Below, piece after piece: positions 32,312 through 42,786 of a stretch of DNA of 64,000 bases; within the stretch, counting starts at the first letter, position 1; every line of letters starts with the position of its first letter. A program made the position numbers and the translations under genes. The DNA lies in assembly GCF_900456975.1 (NCBI RefSeq), contig NZ_UGYM01000002.1, forward strand, positions 2,542,001-2,606,000, in the 5' to 3' direction. Source of the DNA: Shewanella baltica. Its GTDB lineage: Bacteria; Pseudomonadota; Gammaproteobacteria; Enterobacterales; Shewanellaceae. The notes below the pieces were generated by a model that had not been told where the DNA came from, did no database searches, and saw nothing but the letters and a program-made list of their open reading frames with translations.

Positions 32312-33298
32312 ATGCGTGGTTGGATTTTATATAAAGAAACCGCGACTCAGCTAAAACCTGAATGGTATGAAATTGAGCGTCTACTGGCGGCAGCAAAAGC
32401 CGACAACATACAGTTGGAAGTTTACGCACCTGATGAATTTGATCTGACTGTCACCAGAGAAGATAACAAGAGCATTTTATTGAATGGGCAAGCCGTCGAG
32501 CTGCCCGATTTTATTATTCCGCGAATGGGATCAGGCACAACTTACTTTGCCTTAGCCATTATTCGCCACTTAGAAAGATTAGGGGTGTATTGCCTCAATC
32601 CTTCTAAAGCCATTGAAATCGTTAAAGACAAATTATTCTCCCAGCAATTGTTGGCAGAGAAGAATTTGCCTACGCCTAAAACTATGTTGGTTAAGTTCCC
32701 CGTTGATATCGCCCTCGTAGAGCGCCATCTAGGCTTTCCTGTGGTGATTAAAACGCTTTCTGGCTCACAGGGCAGCGGTGTGTTTTTATCCCATAAGGCA
32801 CGTGAATTTGACGATCTAATGCAGTTAATTGAAGCGACCAACAAAAACGCTAACATTATTCTGCAAGAGTTTATCGCTAACAGCCATGGCCGCGATCTTC
32901 GGGTATTTACCATCGGTGGTCGTGTTGCAGGTTGCTACGAAAGGCGTGGTCAAGAAGACAGCTTTAAAGCCAATGTCAGTGCCGGCGGCTCAGCGCGTCC
33001 ATTTCAGATCACTCCTGAAATTGAATGGCTTGCCACGCAAACAGCCAATATTCTCGATCTCGATGTCGCGGGTATCGATTTATTGTTTGATAACGGCCAT
33101 TACAAAATTTGCGAAGCAAACTCATCCCCAGGATTTGAAGGCTTAGAATCCTGTTTGAATGTGGATATTGCCGCGCAAATTTTACACTTTATTCGCATCC
33201 GTTTAGGCATGTTTAATAAAGATGAGCCAAGTAGCCCCAAAGTGGTCATTACTGACAATGTAGAAACGTCTGTGACGCCCGTTATCGAGCCTAAATAG
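32312..33298 (+). CDS. RimK-type alpha-L-glutamate ligase (ATP-grasp)
   Basis: 328 residues. An N-terminal pre-ATP-grasp domain (1-105), then the ATP-grasp core: KDKLFSQQLLAEKNLPTPKT, VVIKTLSGSQGSGV (nucleotide loop), ILQEFI, GRDLRVFTIGGRV and ICEANSSPGFEGLE (metal-binding Glu/Asn). The family adds glutamate to proteins or small molecules, as RimK does to ribosomal protein S6. The S6 target is not assured because Shewanella can carry several paralogues, so no symbol is given. It begins 21 bases after maoP, possibly co-transcribed. Confidence 0.8.
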   Translation: MRGWILYKETATQLKPEWYEIERLLAAAKADNIQLEVYAPDEFDLTVTREDNKSILLNGQAVELPDFIIPRMGSGTTYFALAIIRHLERLGVYCLNPSKAIEIVKDKLFSQQLLAEKNLPTPKTMLVKFPVDIALVERHLGFPVVIKTLSGSQGSGVFLSHKAREFDDLMQLIEATNKNANIILQEFIANSHGRDLRVFTIGGRVAGCYERRGQEDSFKANVSAGGSARPFQITPEIEWLATQTANILDLDVAGIDLLFDNGHYKICEANSSPGFEGLESCLNVDIAAQILHFIRIRLGMFNKDEPSSPKVVITDNVETSVTPVIEPK

Positions 33299-33315
33299 CG
33301 GACGAGGGACAACTT

Positions 33316-33346
33316 AATATCTAGCGGTATCACGCCGCTAGATATT
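33316..33346 (+). terminator. Strong hairpin after the RimK-type gene
   Basis: AATATCTAGCGG (33316-33327) pairs perfectly with CCGCTAGATATT (33335-33346) around a 7-base loop, just past the stop. The T-tract is weak, so termination may be partial. The rest of 33347-33672 is AT-rich, without ORFs, and should hold the next promoter. Confidence 0.6.
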
Positions 33347-33672
33347 CTTAAATTGATTACTATCCCCCATTTATCATGTTTCACATCCATTGGCATCTCG
33401 CGCCACAAGCAAAGCTGCAATACTGAAGTCATTTCTAGGTAGCACTAGCCCCTCCCTTACTGTTTGCGTTAGTCCTTCAATCCACAATTGATGTGATGTT
33501 TCGCTCAAATTTCATTCAATGCCGCTAAAATAAGTCCTACTTTTGTTTTAAATCACAAATTTTCGCATTTTTTAAAACATTTTATTCACATCGCGAAATT
33601 TGCTGTTAAACTCCAAATGTCGATTTTTTATGGCACTAAAGTCTGACCTTATCGCTAAACATAATAAGAATA

Positions 33673-34557
33673 ATGCTGGAGTTACTCCTTAACATGTCGA
33701 TTCGCCTGTTACCCCTCATCATAGCGTCACTCGTCAGCACTCAAGTGCAAGCCGATGACTTTACTATTCAATTAGGCGGCTTCTACTCGCAATCAGACAC
33801 CAATATGGAAGTCACTAACCCAGTTTCGGGTAATAACTTCACCTTAGATTATGAATCTGATCTCAAACTCGCTGAAAACGAATTCCTGCCTTTTATCGAG
33901 TTAAATTATCACTTCAACGAGCGGCACAATATCTACCTCGACTGGAAACAACTCCACCGTAGCGCCGACACCCAAGCCCTAGCCAAACCCTTCCAGCTCG
34001 AAATCAACGACACCATTTACGATATCAAAGCCGGCGGTAAGCTCAGTTCAACCTTAAACATCGATGTGCTGCGCTTAGGCTATGGTTATGATGTCTTTCA
34101 AGGCAGTAACTATGATGTGGGTCTGTCATTTGGTTTACACACTATGTTTATCAAGACAGGTTTTGAAGGTGTGATTGGTGTTTGCGCTTCGTCAGAATTA
34201 CTCAATAACGTCTGTGGTAGCCAAGCGATTCCGCGCATTGTTGATGAAAATGTCACTGCACCACTGCCGGACTTTGGCATTTATGGACAGTATGAGTTTG
34301 TTCCAGGTTGGCAAGTAACCAGCCATGCACAGTATTTCTACATCACACTCAATGATGTAAAAGGCGAGCTTGTTGATATTAAAGTCGGTGTTGATGCACA
34401 AATCACCCCGAACTGGCGCATGAGCGTGGCCTATAACTACTACAAAGTTGATGTGGATATCGCCCAAAACTCGCCGAATAAAGACACTCAAATCGCCGAT
34501 TACAATATCTATTACAGCTTTATCGGCCCTATGCTTTCCATCAGTTATTCTTTTTAA
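33673..34557 (+). CDS. Outer-membrane beta-barrel protein
   Basis: 294 residues. A signal peptide ends at about residue 27 (STQVQA before DDF); the rest alternates polar and hydrophobic residues as beta strands and ends ISYSF with terminal Phe. A second ATG at 33694 would give a more standard 20-residue signal. About 8-12 strands are likely. It carries a Cys pair in CASSELLNNVCG, presumably an extracellular loop. No specific transport or adhesion family is recognised. Confidence 0.75.
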   Translation: MLELLLNMSIRLLPLIIASLVSTQVQADDFTIQLGGFYSQSDTNMEVTNPVSGNNFTLDYESDLKLAENEFLPFIELNYHFNERHNIYLDWKQLHRSADTQALAKPFQLEINDTIYDIKAGGKLSSTLNIDVLRLGYGYDVFQGSNYDVGLSFGLHTMFIKTGFEGVIGVCASSELLNNVCGSQAIPRIVDENVTAPLPDFGIYGQYEFVPGWQVTSHAQYFYITLNDVKGELVDIKVGVDAQITPNWRMSVAYNYYKVDVDIAQNSPNKDTQIADYNIYYSFIGPMLSISYSF

Positions 34558-34695
34558 TTCAAATATATTCCATTAAAACTGTTATTGTCTTAAATTGCCC
34601 ACGCTTAGCTAAAACTATCACTCAATCCTCAGCTAAAATCAGCGTTAAAAAATAAGGGCACCTACTGGGCGCCCTCATAATTCAACTGATTAACA

Positions 34696-36294
34696 CTATT
34701 TACGCCCATCTTGCTCGCGCTTGGCTTTAAAGTCAGATGACTCAAGCCAATGGGGCCAATCGGTACTATTAGCTAAGCTGGTAATCATACTGGCGATAAG
34801 GTCTAAATCTTGGCTAACACCGCCTAAATTCCAGCTTGGATCATAATCGTCAGCAGGCTTATGATATTTATGGGCGATATAATCAGGATCGGTATCCCCA
34901 AGGCTCATAAATAGCAATCCAGGTACACCTTGTTGTGCCAGCGCAAAGTGGTCCGATCTAAACATCAACCCATTCTGCGGTCTTGGATCACCTTTAACTA
35001 AACGGTCTTGGGCCTTCGCGGCTTTGTCTAAGTATTGCTCTAACTCAGACACGCCTTCGCCATAACGTAAAATGTAATCCACGCCCTTGTTCACATTCAT
35101 GCCATCGATATTTAAAAAGGCGACGATGTTTTTCGTTGGCACACTCGGATGCTGAGCAAAATGCTGCGCTCCAATCAGACCCGTTTCTTCCGCCGTAAAG
35201 GCACTGAAGAGCACCGAGCGATCCAGTGGCGCCGTCTTGGCTTGCTGTTTGAAGTAACGCGCCAAGGCTAAAACCCCCGCCACACCGCTGGCATTATCGA
35301 CCGCTCCGTTTAAAATCTCTGACTTACCGTCTTCAATCACAGTACCGAGGTGATCCCAATGGGCATGCATCATCACCACTTCGTCGGGGCGCGTTTTACC
35401 TGGCAGTAAAGCCGCGACATTATGAGACTCAGCGCGTTCAATTTTATTGTTTAACGTGAGCTGGGCGCTCAACTTAAGTGGGATCGCCTTAAAGTTTGGC
35501 TTGGCTGCTTGCTGCTTTAAGGTATCAAAATCCAATCCTGCTTTAGTAAAGATTTTTTGCGCGGTTTCGTGCTGAACCCAACCCATGATGCCAACTTGGC
35601 CTTGGTTATTATTGGCATCGACCAGAGTGAACTTAGTGCCCGTGTTGGAGTTTTGCACCACACCCCAACCATAAGCGGCAGGCGCGGTTTCATGGACAAT
35701 AAACACAGCCTCGGCGCCTTGACGCGCGGCTTCCTCATACTTATAAGTCCAGCGACCGTAATAGGTCATGGCATTACCTTTAAATACCGCAGGATCTTGA
35801 GTCGCAAAGCCAGGGTCATTCACGAGCACGATAACGGTTTTGCCTTTTACATCTAACCCTTGGTAATCATTCCAACCATATTCTGGCGCGTTGATCCCAT
35901 AGCCGACAAACACCACATCGCTTTTATTCAGGCTCACGGTTTCGGCGACTCTTTGGGTTCTCGCGGTAAATTCACTGCCATTGGCAAATTTAAGTCCGCC
36001 GATATCAAGCTGCATATTTTGATCTGCGCTAATTTGCGCCAAGGGCACGGCCTGCAGATAACTGTCGCCAAATCCGGGTTTGAGACCCATATCTTTAAAT
36101 GCTTTCACTAAATAGTCTAAAGTTAAGGTCTCACCTTCTGATAAAGGCGCACGTCCACCGAAGGCGTCACTGGCTAAGGTTTTAACATCGGTTCGGTATT
36201 GCGCGAGATCGAGGCTTTGCACAAATGCGGTTTCAGCAAAGACGGGTAATGAGATAGTGGCCATCAGACTTGTGGCTAAGATGATATTTTTCAC
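34696..36294 (-). CDS. M28-family zinc metallopeptidase, exported
   Basis: 532 residues from a GTG at 36294, which has GGGAG six bases upstream and begins the signal peptide KNIILATSLMATISLPVFA; the ATG eight codons earlier lacks a site. A PA-like domain (about 125-270) is inserted before the catalytic part, as in many M28 aminopeptidases. Zinc ligands are HAHWDHLG (His, Asp), VDNASGVAG (Asp), EETGL (Glu, with the catalytic Glu beside it), LNIDGMN (Asp) and a late His near HKYHKPADD. It should cleave peptides in the periplasm or outside the cell. Confidence 0.87.
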   Translation of the reverse strand: MKNIILATSLMATISLPVFAETAFVQSLDLAQYRTDVKTLASDAFGGRAPLSEGETLTLDYLVKAFKDMGLKPGFGDSYLQAVPLAQISADQNMQLDIGGLKFANGSEFTARTQRVAETVSLNKSDVVFVGYGINAPEYGWNDYQGLDVKGKTVIVLVNDPGFATQDPAVFKGNAMTYYGRWTYKYEEAARQGAEAVFIVHETAPAAYGWGVVQNSNTGTKFTLVDANNNQGQVGIMGWVQHETAQKIFTKAGLDFDTLKQQAAKPNFKAIPLKLSAQLTLNNKIERAESHNVAALLPGKTRPDEVVMMHAHWDHLGTVIEDGKSEILNGAVDNASGVAGVLALARYFKQQAKTAPLDRSVLFSAFTAEETGLIGAQHFAQHPSVPTKNIVAFLNIDGMNVNKGVDYILRYGEGVSELEQYLDKAAKAQDRLVKGDPRPQNGLMFRSDHFALAQQGVPGLLFMSLGDTDPDYIAHKYHKPADDYDPSWNLGGVSQDLDLIASMITSLANSTDWPHWLESSDFKAKREQDGRK

Positions 36295-36527
36295 AACTTT
36301 CTCCCAAGTTATTATCATTATTTGATTTTAAGGATAGACTTTACCATATCATCTTTAGTTTATGATGGAAGTCTTAGCGCAAACGGAGTCGCTGCTGCCC
36401 AAGCACAAACGGTGTTCATGCCTTCATCGAGCCGAGGTACTTGTGGTTAGCCTTGAACAGATAACAACAGAATAAAATAGCGAAAATCTTAAAATATCCG
36501 TTTATTTTCATTAAGTAAGGTAACAAT

Positions 36528-37553
36528 ATGTCGCTAGAGTTATTACAAGCCGCTGCACTGAATCTCAAAAAAGCAGTGCCTCTGATGCTCAAACATAAAA
36601 TTCCGACCACCCCGGTTAACTATGCGCTTTGGTACACTTATGTTGGTGAACAGAATCCCGAATTAAATCAACGACTCGATACCGTTATCGCCCAGTACAA
36701 CACCTGTCCTCCAGTGAGTAGCGAACTCTTATATCGCCAGTATGTTGCCGATCCCGTTGAACTCGATGTCCGCGAAATGCGCCAGAATCTGGATGCTATG
36801 GTGACTGAGCTGTCCCAATCGCTCAAAGATACCAATCTGGATGCCAATGAATTCCAGTCGCGCATCGAGAGTAATTTTGAAAAGCTCAACCGCATCGAAG
36901 ATGAGGGTTTTAGTGTTGAGCAAGTGCTCGATCTGGTGCGCAGTTTAGTGAAAGAGTCGGACAATATTCGCTCGAGCACTGAGTTCTTTACCGGACAATT
37001 GCAGAAAGCGCAAACCGAAATCGATGCGCTAAAGAAAAAGCTCGAACAGACAGAAAAAGATGTGCTCTACGATGCGCTGACTGGCTGCTTTAATCGCCGC
37101 GCCTTCGACAGCGATTTTGCCGGTATGTTGGCCCAAGCGCCCTTAGGCACCTGTGTGATCTTGGCCGATATCGACCATTTTAAAGTGTTTAACGACACCT
37201 ATGGCCACCAGCTCGGCGACCAAGTGTTACGCGCCGTGGCAAAACGGCTACAGGAATCCTGCCGCGATGGCGCGAAACTGTATCGTTTTGGCGGTGAAGA
37301 ATTTGTGATTATTGTGCCTAAAAGTCAGTTACGCATCGCAAGGCAACTGGCCGAAGCCATGCGCCGTGGACTCGAAAAGCTCAGTTTGAAAGACAGACGT
37401 AAAGACGAGCGCATCAATAATATCAGTGCCTCATTTGGGGTTGCCCAATGGCAAGAAAAACAAACGGGCATGCAATTGATTGAAGCGGCAGATAAATTAC
37501 TTTATGACGCTAAACGTTTAGGTCGAAATCGCGTGTTACCGATCAGCAACTGA
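36528..37553 (+). CDS. Diguanylate cyclase (GGDEF domain)
   Basis: 341 residues. The N-terminal half is helical with a coiled coil (about 135-180). The C-terminal GGDEF domain starts at about 185 (DALTGCFNRRAFDSDF) and has FGGEEF, the active-site motif in its GGEEF form. No RxxD inhibitory site is evident five residues upstream of the motif. It makes cyclic di-GMP from two GTP, promoting attached growth. No membrane segment, so cytoplasmic. AAGG precedes the ATG. Confidence 0.88.
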   Translation: MSLELLQAAALNLKKAVPLMLKHKIPTTPVNYALWYTYVGEQNPELNQRLDTVIAQYNTCPPVSSELLYRQYVADPVELDVREMRQNLDAMVTELSQSLKDTNLDANEFQSRIESNFEKLNRIEDEGFSVEQVLDLVRSLVKESDNIRSSTEFFTGQLQKAQTEIDALKKKLEQTEKDVLYDALTGCFNRRAFDSDFAGMLAQAPLGTCVILADIDHFKVFNDTYGHQLGDQVLRAVAKRLQESCRDGAKLYRFGGEEFVIIVPKSQLRIARQLAEAMRRGLEKLSLKDRRKDERINNISASFGVAQWQEKQTGMQLIEAADKLLYDAKRLGRNRVLPISN

Positions 37554-37593
37554 TTGTGATAACTTGATTATGCTAACTGGAACGTAATGAATT

Positions 37594-37623
37594 AGCCTGA
37601 AGCCGATGATTCGTCTTCAGGCT
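37594..37623 (+). terminator. Hairpin after the diguanylate cyclase gene
   Basis: AGCCTGAAG (37594-37602) pairs with CTTCAGGCT (37615-37623). There is no T-run, so it is a weak candidate terminator or an RNA-stabilising hairpin. It lies between convergent transcripts. Confidence 0.4.
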
Positions 37624-37760
37624 AGGATGATTAAAAGACAGTCATTTGGCGGTTACTGATAAGCACTATTTATTCAGCATTATTTAGTTAACATTATTAG
37701 CTCAAAGCAGCCTTAACGCTTTGGTTGAAGATTGCGCTAAGGCTTAAATTAACGTGCGAC

Positions 37761-38468
37761 CTAATGGGTGAAACTGCGCGATACAGAAGCGACCTTCCCT
37801 TGCATCCCATTTCCAGTTGAAGCTGAAACATCGGCACTAGCAGTATCCATTGATTCATCCTCAACCGGTATCGCCTGCACCACAAAGCGCAGTTCGGCGC
37901 CGCCTTGAAGTCCATCGAACGGATAACAAGTGATTAAGGTTAAGCGATTATCATCGGATGGCGCCATAAACTGCGTTTCAGTTTCATTTACCACCTGAGT
38001 TGCAACCACTTCATAAATAATGTTATTTCCCTTAAGCGTTTGCAGCGATAGTCGACGACCCACCGCCATGCCATTGAGGATCGCAAAATGCGTGTCCCTG
38101 TGTCCGGCAATCACAGTATTGCCCTTTTGCCCCGCTGGCGCGCTGGACAATACTAAACTTGGGCCAAAGGCCAAATTTCGCCCTGAAGCCCCCGCCAACA
38201 CATATAAACTGTCATTAAGCTCGGCTTCAATATCGCTATTAGCCGCCGCTTGTTCACGATAAATGGACAGCTTTGCCACGGGATAAGTATCCGCCCATGA
38301 CCAAGGCTTATGGGATTGTCCATCAGCTAAGGTTTTAGTCCACGCCTGTTCAATCAAATACTGGGCAAAGTGTGCTTTAGCTTGCATATAGAGTCCCTTT
38401 CCTAACAATGTTGCGCCAATTAAAAATAATCCCACCACTAAAAATCGCTGTGTTCTGCCTTTGCTCAT
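37761..38468 (-). CDS. Class GN sortase
   Basis: 235 residues. One membrane helix at about 8-28 anchors a periplasmic sortase domain with the catalytic His in VIAGHRDTH (residue 123), Cys in TLITCYPFD (181) and Arg in AELRF (194). These three are the full active set. Class GN sortases are the single sortases of Gram-negative bacteria with one dedicated substrate, encoded next to them. Here the substrate is the gene just upstream. Confidence 0.92.
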   Translation of the reverse strand: MSKGRTQRFLVVGLFLIGATLLGKGLYMQAKAHFAQYLIEQAWTKTLADGQSHKPWSWADTYPVAKLSIYREQAAANSDIEAELNDSLYVLAGASGRNLAFGPSLVLSSAPAGQKGNTVIAGHRDTHFAILNGMAVGRRLSLQTLKGNNIIYEVVATQVVNETETQFMAPSDDNRLTLITCYPFDGLQGGAELRFVVQAIPVEDESMDTASADVSASTGNGMQGKVASVSRSFTH

Positions 38469-38507
38469 CGCGCTTTACTCGTCGTTCATGATTCATTGGT
38501 TCATGGT

Positions 38508-40826
38508 TCATCGATGACAGGCAAGCGCCGCCATAGCCGCCTTCTCTTCACGTTTTTGTCGCAGAATCGATCCCATAAGCACCAAGGCCAGTAGCAAGGT
38601 CAGCGCACCCAATAACATATCCAAACGGCTCGAGGTCGCAGTTTGTGGCAAGGCACCAAAAGGCAGCCAACCTAATGGCAAGTGCTGACGCACCACGGCA
38701 TCGCGGCTCATTGCGGTTGAATCTATGGGGGTTAAGTCCACCGCCACTAAGCTGGTATAAGCGCTGACTAAGTGATAATTCATCGATAAGGCCGTGACTT
38801 GCTGCTTTACCTTGTCATCATTTGCGCCATTTTTACTCAGCTCCAATGCACCAATCTGTTTACGCGCCCACAGTAAATCTAAACCCGCACCTTGATTAGT
38901 GATAAGTCCTGCTGAGTTGTCCTGAAGCGATAACGACTGTTGCCAGTTTTTATGCCCTTGGCGACCTGAGATCACTAATTCCTGCGGCTCACGGGCGCTG
39001 CGTTTTAGACTTACGAGCACAGGCTCGCCGCGATACAGATCGGCAATCGGTGATGGCCAGTAATCGGGCACACTGCCATCATCAAAACGCACTTGAATAT
39101 CGGTTAATACGGGATATTGAATTTTGCTCAGCAAGGCACTGATCTTCTCGTCGACTTCATCCACTTTGCCAATATAAGTAAAAGTGCCACGACCCAGTTC
39201 TGCCGCCCTTTGCATAAAGTGAGAATTAGGCGCCGAGCCTATGCCAACAGTAAACAAGCGGCTCTCACCGATTTGGTAGCGGATCAAATCGAACAAAGCT
39301 TGCTCATTGCCCACAGAGCCGTCGGTCATAAAGATCACTTGGCGCAAAGGCTGCACGGCATCGGGCGAGACACTACCCAAAGATTTGGGCAAGGCCGCAT
39401 CCAGTGCCAGTGCCATTTCAGTGCCACCATCGGCTTGTAAATGGCTCACAAATTGACGGGCGCGGGCCAAATTCGACGAGGTCGCCGGTAATGGTGTCGC
39501 TGAAAACTGAGACAGACTGGAATTAAATTCGATAATGTTAAAACTGTCCTCGGGCTTGAGTCCTTTTAATGCATAAAGCAGTGCATTTTTGGCTTGAACG
39601 ATAGAATCCCCCGCCATAGAGCCCGAAGTATCAATCACCAGAATTAATTCACGGGGTAAACTCGGCTGGGTGCTCTTTTCGACCTTAGGAGGCAACACCA
39701 TGACGAGACTGTAATTATCTTCATTCATGCCGTTAGCTTTGCTGGTTTCAAGCGTGTCCTGAGACAAATTATCGCCATCGGGTTTATGGGTTTTACCCTG
39801 TTGATTAAACACCCAAGCCATTGGGCTCGTGCCCTGCTGAACGCGCCATTGCAATACGAAGTCGCGATTGGCAGGCACGCGTTGTGCCAGTGAAACATCG
39901 ACGCCGCCGCTATTGGTTTGCTTGAGTTTGATGTCATGGTAAGGGCTCTCAATTGACGCCTTATCAACCCCCTTTGCCAGCAAGACTTGAATGTCCGCTT
40001 TGAGCACAGGATCGCGTCCACTGGCGCCGTCCCGCACAGGCGCCACAATCCGGTCAGCATCAAACACCTGCGAGCTGGTCACTCGGCTCGATTGGCTACC
40101 CTGTGCTATAGGATCATTTGAATCGCTAGCACTGGCGTCAGAGGTTAAGCCCGGGATATACCGAGGCGCGACCACCAGCGGAAAACGTAGGCTAAATAAG
40201 CCATCTTCATATTTGATACTCTCCTGATAGCTGATTTCAACAATCAGCTCCTCTTGTGGTGCTAGGTTGGCCACTTCTGTCGTGAACATGTTCGGCCGCT
40301 CTTGGCTCACTAAGCTGGCGCGTTTGCCTTCAGCTTTGGCTTGCTCAAAAATCTGCTTAGCCTCGGCCTTAGGATGAATTTGCCCTTCGATAACCCTTTG
40401 GCCGATATGTAATCGCAGCGAATCCACCGCGGCCTCATTGGGCAGCGGGAACAGATATTGCCCATTCAACACAAATTCAGTGTTATTGCGAAAAACCTGC
40501 TTCACACTCACGCGATTACTTAAGCCAGAGACTTGCATCGACACTTGTGTATCGAGTGGCAAAGATGGCACCCAAGCGCCGCTCGGCTGACGATAAAGCA
40601 ACAAACCCTGAGTAATGTCATCGTAATTAATGACCTGTGATTCTGCCGTACTTTGAGCAGTATTTTGGCCGACCAGCGCCGAGGCAATATTCTGCGGCTC
40701 AGACAATGTGCCCGTGCTATTGGGTGAGGCTAATGCCACAAAAGGCAAGCCCCAACATACGGCGGCACTGATCATTAATATCGCTAAGCTTTCGCTGATT
40801 TCTTTTACCCTTTTCCCTGTGATCAT
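38508..40826 (-). CDS. Marine proteobacterial sortase target protein (VIT and VWA domains)
   Basis: About 772 residues. A signal segment (about 20-45) is followed by a VIT domain (about 90-215) and a VWA domain with the MIDAS motif DTSGSMAGDS near residue 405 and a later TDGSVG. The C-terminus has LPQTA, then a hydrophobic helix and a basic tail, the sorting signal for the neighbouring sortase. The ATG at 40826 has AAGGAA upstream; the longer frame begins at a TTG. VIT/VWA proteins bind protein partners through a metal ion. The cell-surface role is unknown. Confidence 0.9.
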   Translation of the reverse strand: MITGKRVKEISESLAILMISAAVCWGLPFVALASPNSTGTLSEPQNIASALVGQNTAQSTAESQVINYDDITQGLLLYRQPSGAWVPSLPLDTQVSMQVSGLSNRVSVKQVFRNNTEFVLNGQYLFPLPNEAAVDSLRLHIGQRVIEGQIHPKAEAKQIFEQAKAEGKRASLVSQERPNMFTTEVANLAPQEELIVEISYQESIKYEDGLFSLRFPLVVAPRYIPGLTSDASASDSNDPIAQGSQSSRVTSSQVFDADRIVAPVRDGASGRDPVLKADIQVLLAKGVDKASIESPYHDIKLKQTNSGGVDVSLAQRVPANRDFVLQWRVQQGTSPMAWVFNQQGKTHKPDGDNLSQDTLETSKANGMNEDNYSLVMVLPPKVEKSTQPSLPRELILVIDTSGSMAGDSIVQAKNALLYALKGLKPEDSFNIIEFNSSLSQFSATPLPATSSNLARARQFVSHLQADGGTEMALALDAALPKSLGSVSPDAVQPLRQVIFMTDGSVGNEQALFDLIRYQIGESRLFTVGIGSAPNSHFMQRAAELGRGTFTYIGKVDEVDEKISALLSKIQYPVLTDIQVRFDDGSVPDYWPSPIADLYRGEPVLVSLKRSAREPQELVISGRQGHKNWQQSLSLQDNSAGLITNQGAGLDLLWARKQIGALELSKNGANDDKVKQQVTALSMNYHLVSAYTSLVAVDLTPIDSTAMSRDAVVRQHLPLGWLPFGALPQTATSSRLDMLLGALTLLLALVLMGSILRQKREEKAAMAALACHR

Positions 40827-40931
40827 CACAAAGGCTTCCTTCTTTCTATTAACCAATATGGACTGACGTTCGCAGTCGTTAAAATGAATGTTCTAAATTG
40901 ACGGCTTAGAATGGACGACTAATATCGACCG

Positions 40932-41762
40932 CTATTGCGTCGTTCGCGTTGCCATCAAGGTTGAATGAGGCTGTAAGGTCAAGGTCACACGGCGATCGAA
41001 CACATCCGATTCCCTGTCCTGCTCCGCTTGCAGTGGCGATAAAGCGCCAAAGGCTTGTGTTGTCATGCGCTCAGCGGCAACGCCTTGCTTAATCAGGTAG
41101 CCACGGACTTCCAGTAAACGTTGCTCAGAAAGGGCTTGGTTGTAGCTCACATCACCCCGACGATCGGCATAGCCTTTCAATTCCAAATTAAGCTCAGGCG
41201 ACAGATTCATCACCTCGGCCACATCATCTAATTGGGGCAAAAAATGCGATTCGACCTCAGAGGAACCAGTGCGAAACTGCACGTTTAGCCCTAGGGCGAG
41301 TTCACTGAACAATTGACGTTGCGCAGATAGCAATTCATCAAGATCTTGCTGTGCCTTGGCATATTCGCTGGCGCGTTTTTCGGCAGTTTGTTGCTTTACA
41401 CTCAACTCGGATAATTGCGACTCTTGCAGGTTGATCTGTCTCTGCTGAACGTGCAGCGTGTCTGTGTCGCTAACCGACTTACCAATCAAGGTGCCAGTGA
41501 ATGCACCAATAATGGCCCCCACTGGGCCACCGACTAACGCGCCCACTAGCGCCCCACCACCGAGGCCAATTAAGGCTTCTGGCTGTTCGTCCTCATTGGC
41601 GTATTCGCCATCCATCGCCATACCGCTGGCATCGACGTCATTATCTAAGCTGTGCTCCTGTCCTTGAGCTTGGTTTTGCAGTGAAACCCGCGCCGACACA
41701 CTGGCGACTGGCGCGCTTAATAAACTCAAAACCAACAAATTAATTAGTGTCTTTTTCATCAT
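40932..41762 (-). CDS. pdsO: Sortase-system OmpA-family protein PdsO
   Basis: 276 residues. Signal peptide to about residue 25; a glycine-rich hydrophobic stretch (about 64-95, GGGALVGALVGGPVGAIIGA) like a glycine-zipper; a coiled coil (about 100-150); then an OmpA C-terminal peptidoglycan-binding domain (about 155-270) with ELKGYADRRGDVSYNQALSEQRL. Dedicated sortase loci carry this gene beside the target and regulators. It is divergent from pdsR. Confidence 0.87.
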   Translation of the reverse strand: MMKKTLINLLVLSLLSAPVASVSARVSLQNQAQGQEHSLDNDVDASGMAMDGEYANEDEQPEALIGLGGGALVGALVGGPVGAIIGAFTGTLIGKSVSDTDTLHVQQRQINLQESQLSELSVKQQTAEKRASEYAKAQQDLDELLSAQRQLFSELALGLNVQFRTGSSEVESHFLPQLDDVAEVMNLSPELNLELKGYADRRGDVSYNQALSEQRLLEVRGYLIKQGVAAERMTTQAFGALSPLQAEQDRESDVFDRRVTLTLQPHSTLMATRTTQ

Positions 41763-42020
41763 CTCATTCCTTTTTGATTATTAGCTGAGCTTGCACTCGA
41801 ACCTGAACAACAAGTTCAAAACCCCATCAGGTCAAAACGGGTGCAAAACTGAATGAGGCTATTAAACACAAGTGGAATGGCATGAGCAGGGATGGAAAAT
41901 GGCAATGCAACTATCAATTGTGGCAACAAAATGGCAATTGCATTTGTGGCCTTTTATCTCGGGTAAAATCCTGTATAGTCACGAAAACTTACTCCCCCAA
42001 GTCAATAGGAATATGGCTCT

Positions 42021-42712
42021 ATGAAGCGTATCGCCATAGTGGAAGATGAAGCGGCCATTCGCGAGAATTACAAGGACGTGCTGCAACAACACGGTTACAG
42101 CGTGCAAACCTATGCCGACAGACCATCGGCCATGTTAGCCTTTATACTCGGTTACCGGATTTAGCCATTATCGACATCGGCTTAGGCAATGAAATCGACG
42201 GCGGCTTTATGCTGTGTCAGTCATTGCGCGCTATGTCGAGCACGCTGCCGATCATCTTTTTGACCGCCCGTGACAGTGACTTTGATACTGTGTGTGGCCT
42301 GCGTTTAGGCGCCGATGATTACTTGAGTAAAGAAGTGAGTTTCCCCCATTTAACTGCGCGCTTAGCGGCCTTGTTTCGCCGCTCCGAGCTTGCGGCCAGC
42401 CAAACGGCGCAGGAAAACCTGCTCGAACGTGGCCCGCTGACGATTGATGCCAATCGCATGCAAGTCTATTGGAACCAATTACCCATTGAGCTTACTGTCA
42501 CTGAATTTTGGATGGTGCACGCGTTAGCCAAACACCCGGGCCATGTGCGCAGCCGCCATGAATTGATGCAAGAGGCGAAGATTTTTGTCGATGACAGCAC
42601 GATCACTTCCCATGTGAAACGCATTCGCAAGAAGTTCATCGCCACCGCACCTGAGTTTGACTGTATCGATACGGTTTATGGCATGGGTTATCGCTGGGAC
42701 AGCTTAGCCTGA
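42021..42712 (+). pseudogene. pdsR: Response regulator PdsR of the sortase system, frameshifted
   Basis: The N-terminal frame from the ATG at 42021 (KRIAIVEDEAAIRENYKDVL) reads well to about 42143, then closes at TAG (42162-42164). The receiver domain resumes in another frame as TRLPDLAIIDIGLG and continues through PIIFLTARDSD and a C-terminal winged helix (SRHELMQEAKIFVDDSTITSHVKRIRKKF). Adding one base within the TTTATACT at 42141-42148 restores one ~230-residue OmpR-type regulator. Phospho-acceptor Asp (IIDIG), acidic pocket (VEDE) and Lys (SKEVS) would all be present. This is either a real one-base deletion or a sequencing error. Confidence 0.85.
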
Positions 42713-42786
42713 ACTCTCGTGCTGCCTTGATGCACGTAACCTTGAGCCAATACACTTTTGATCCCATTGATGCTGATCCCTAACTT

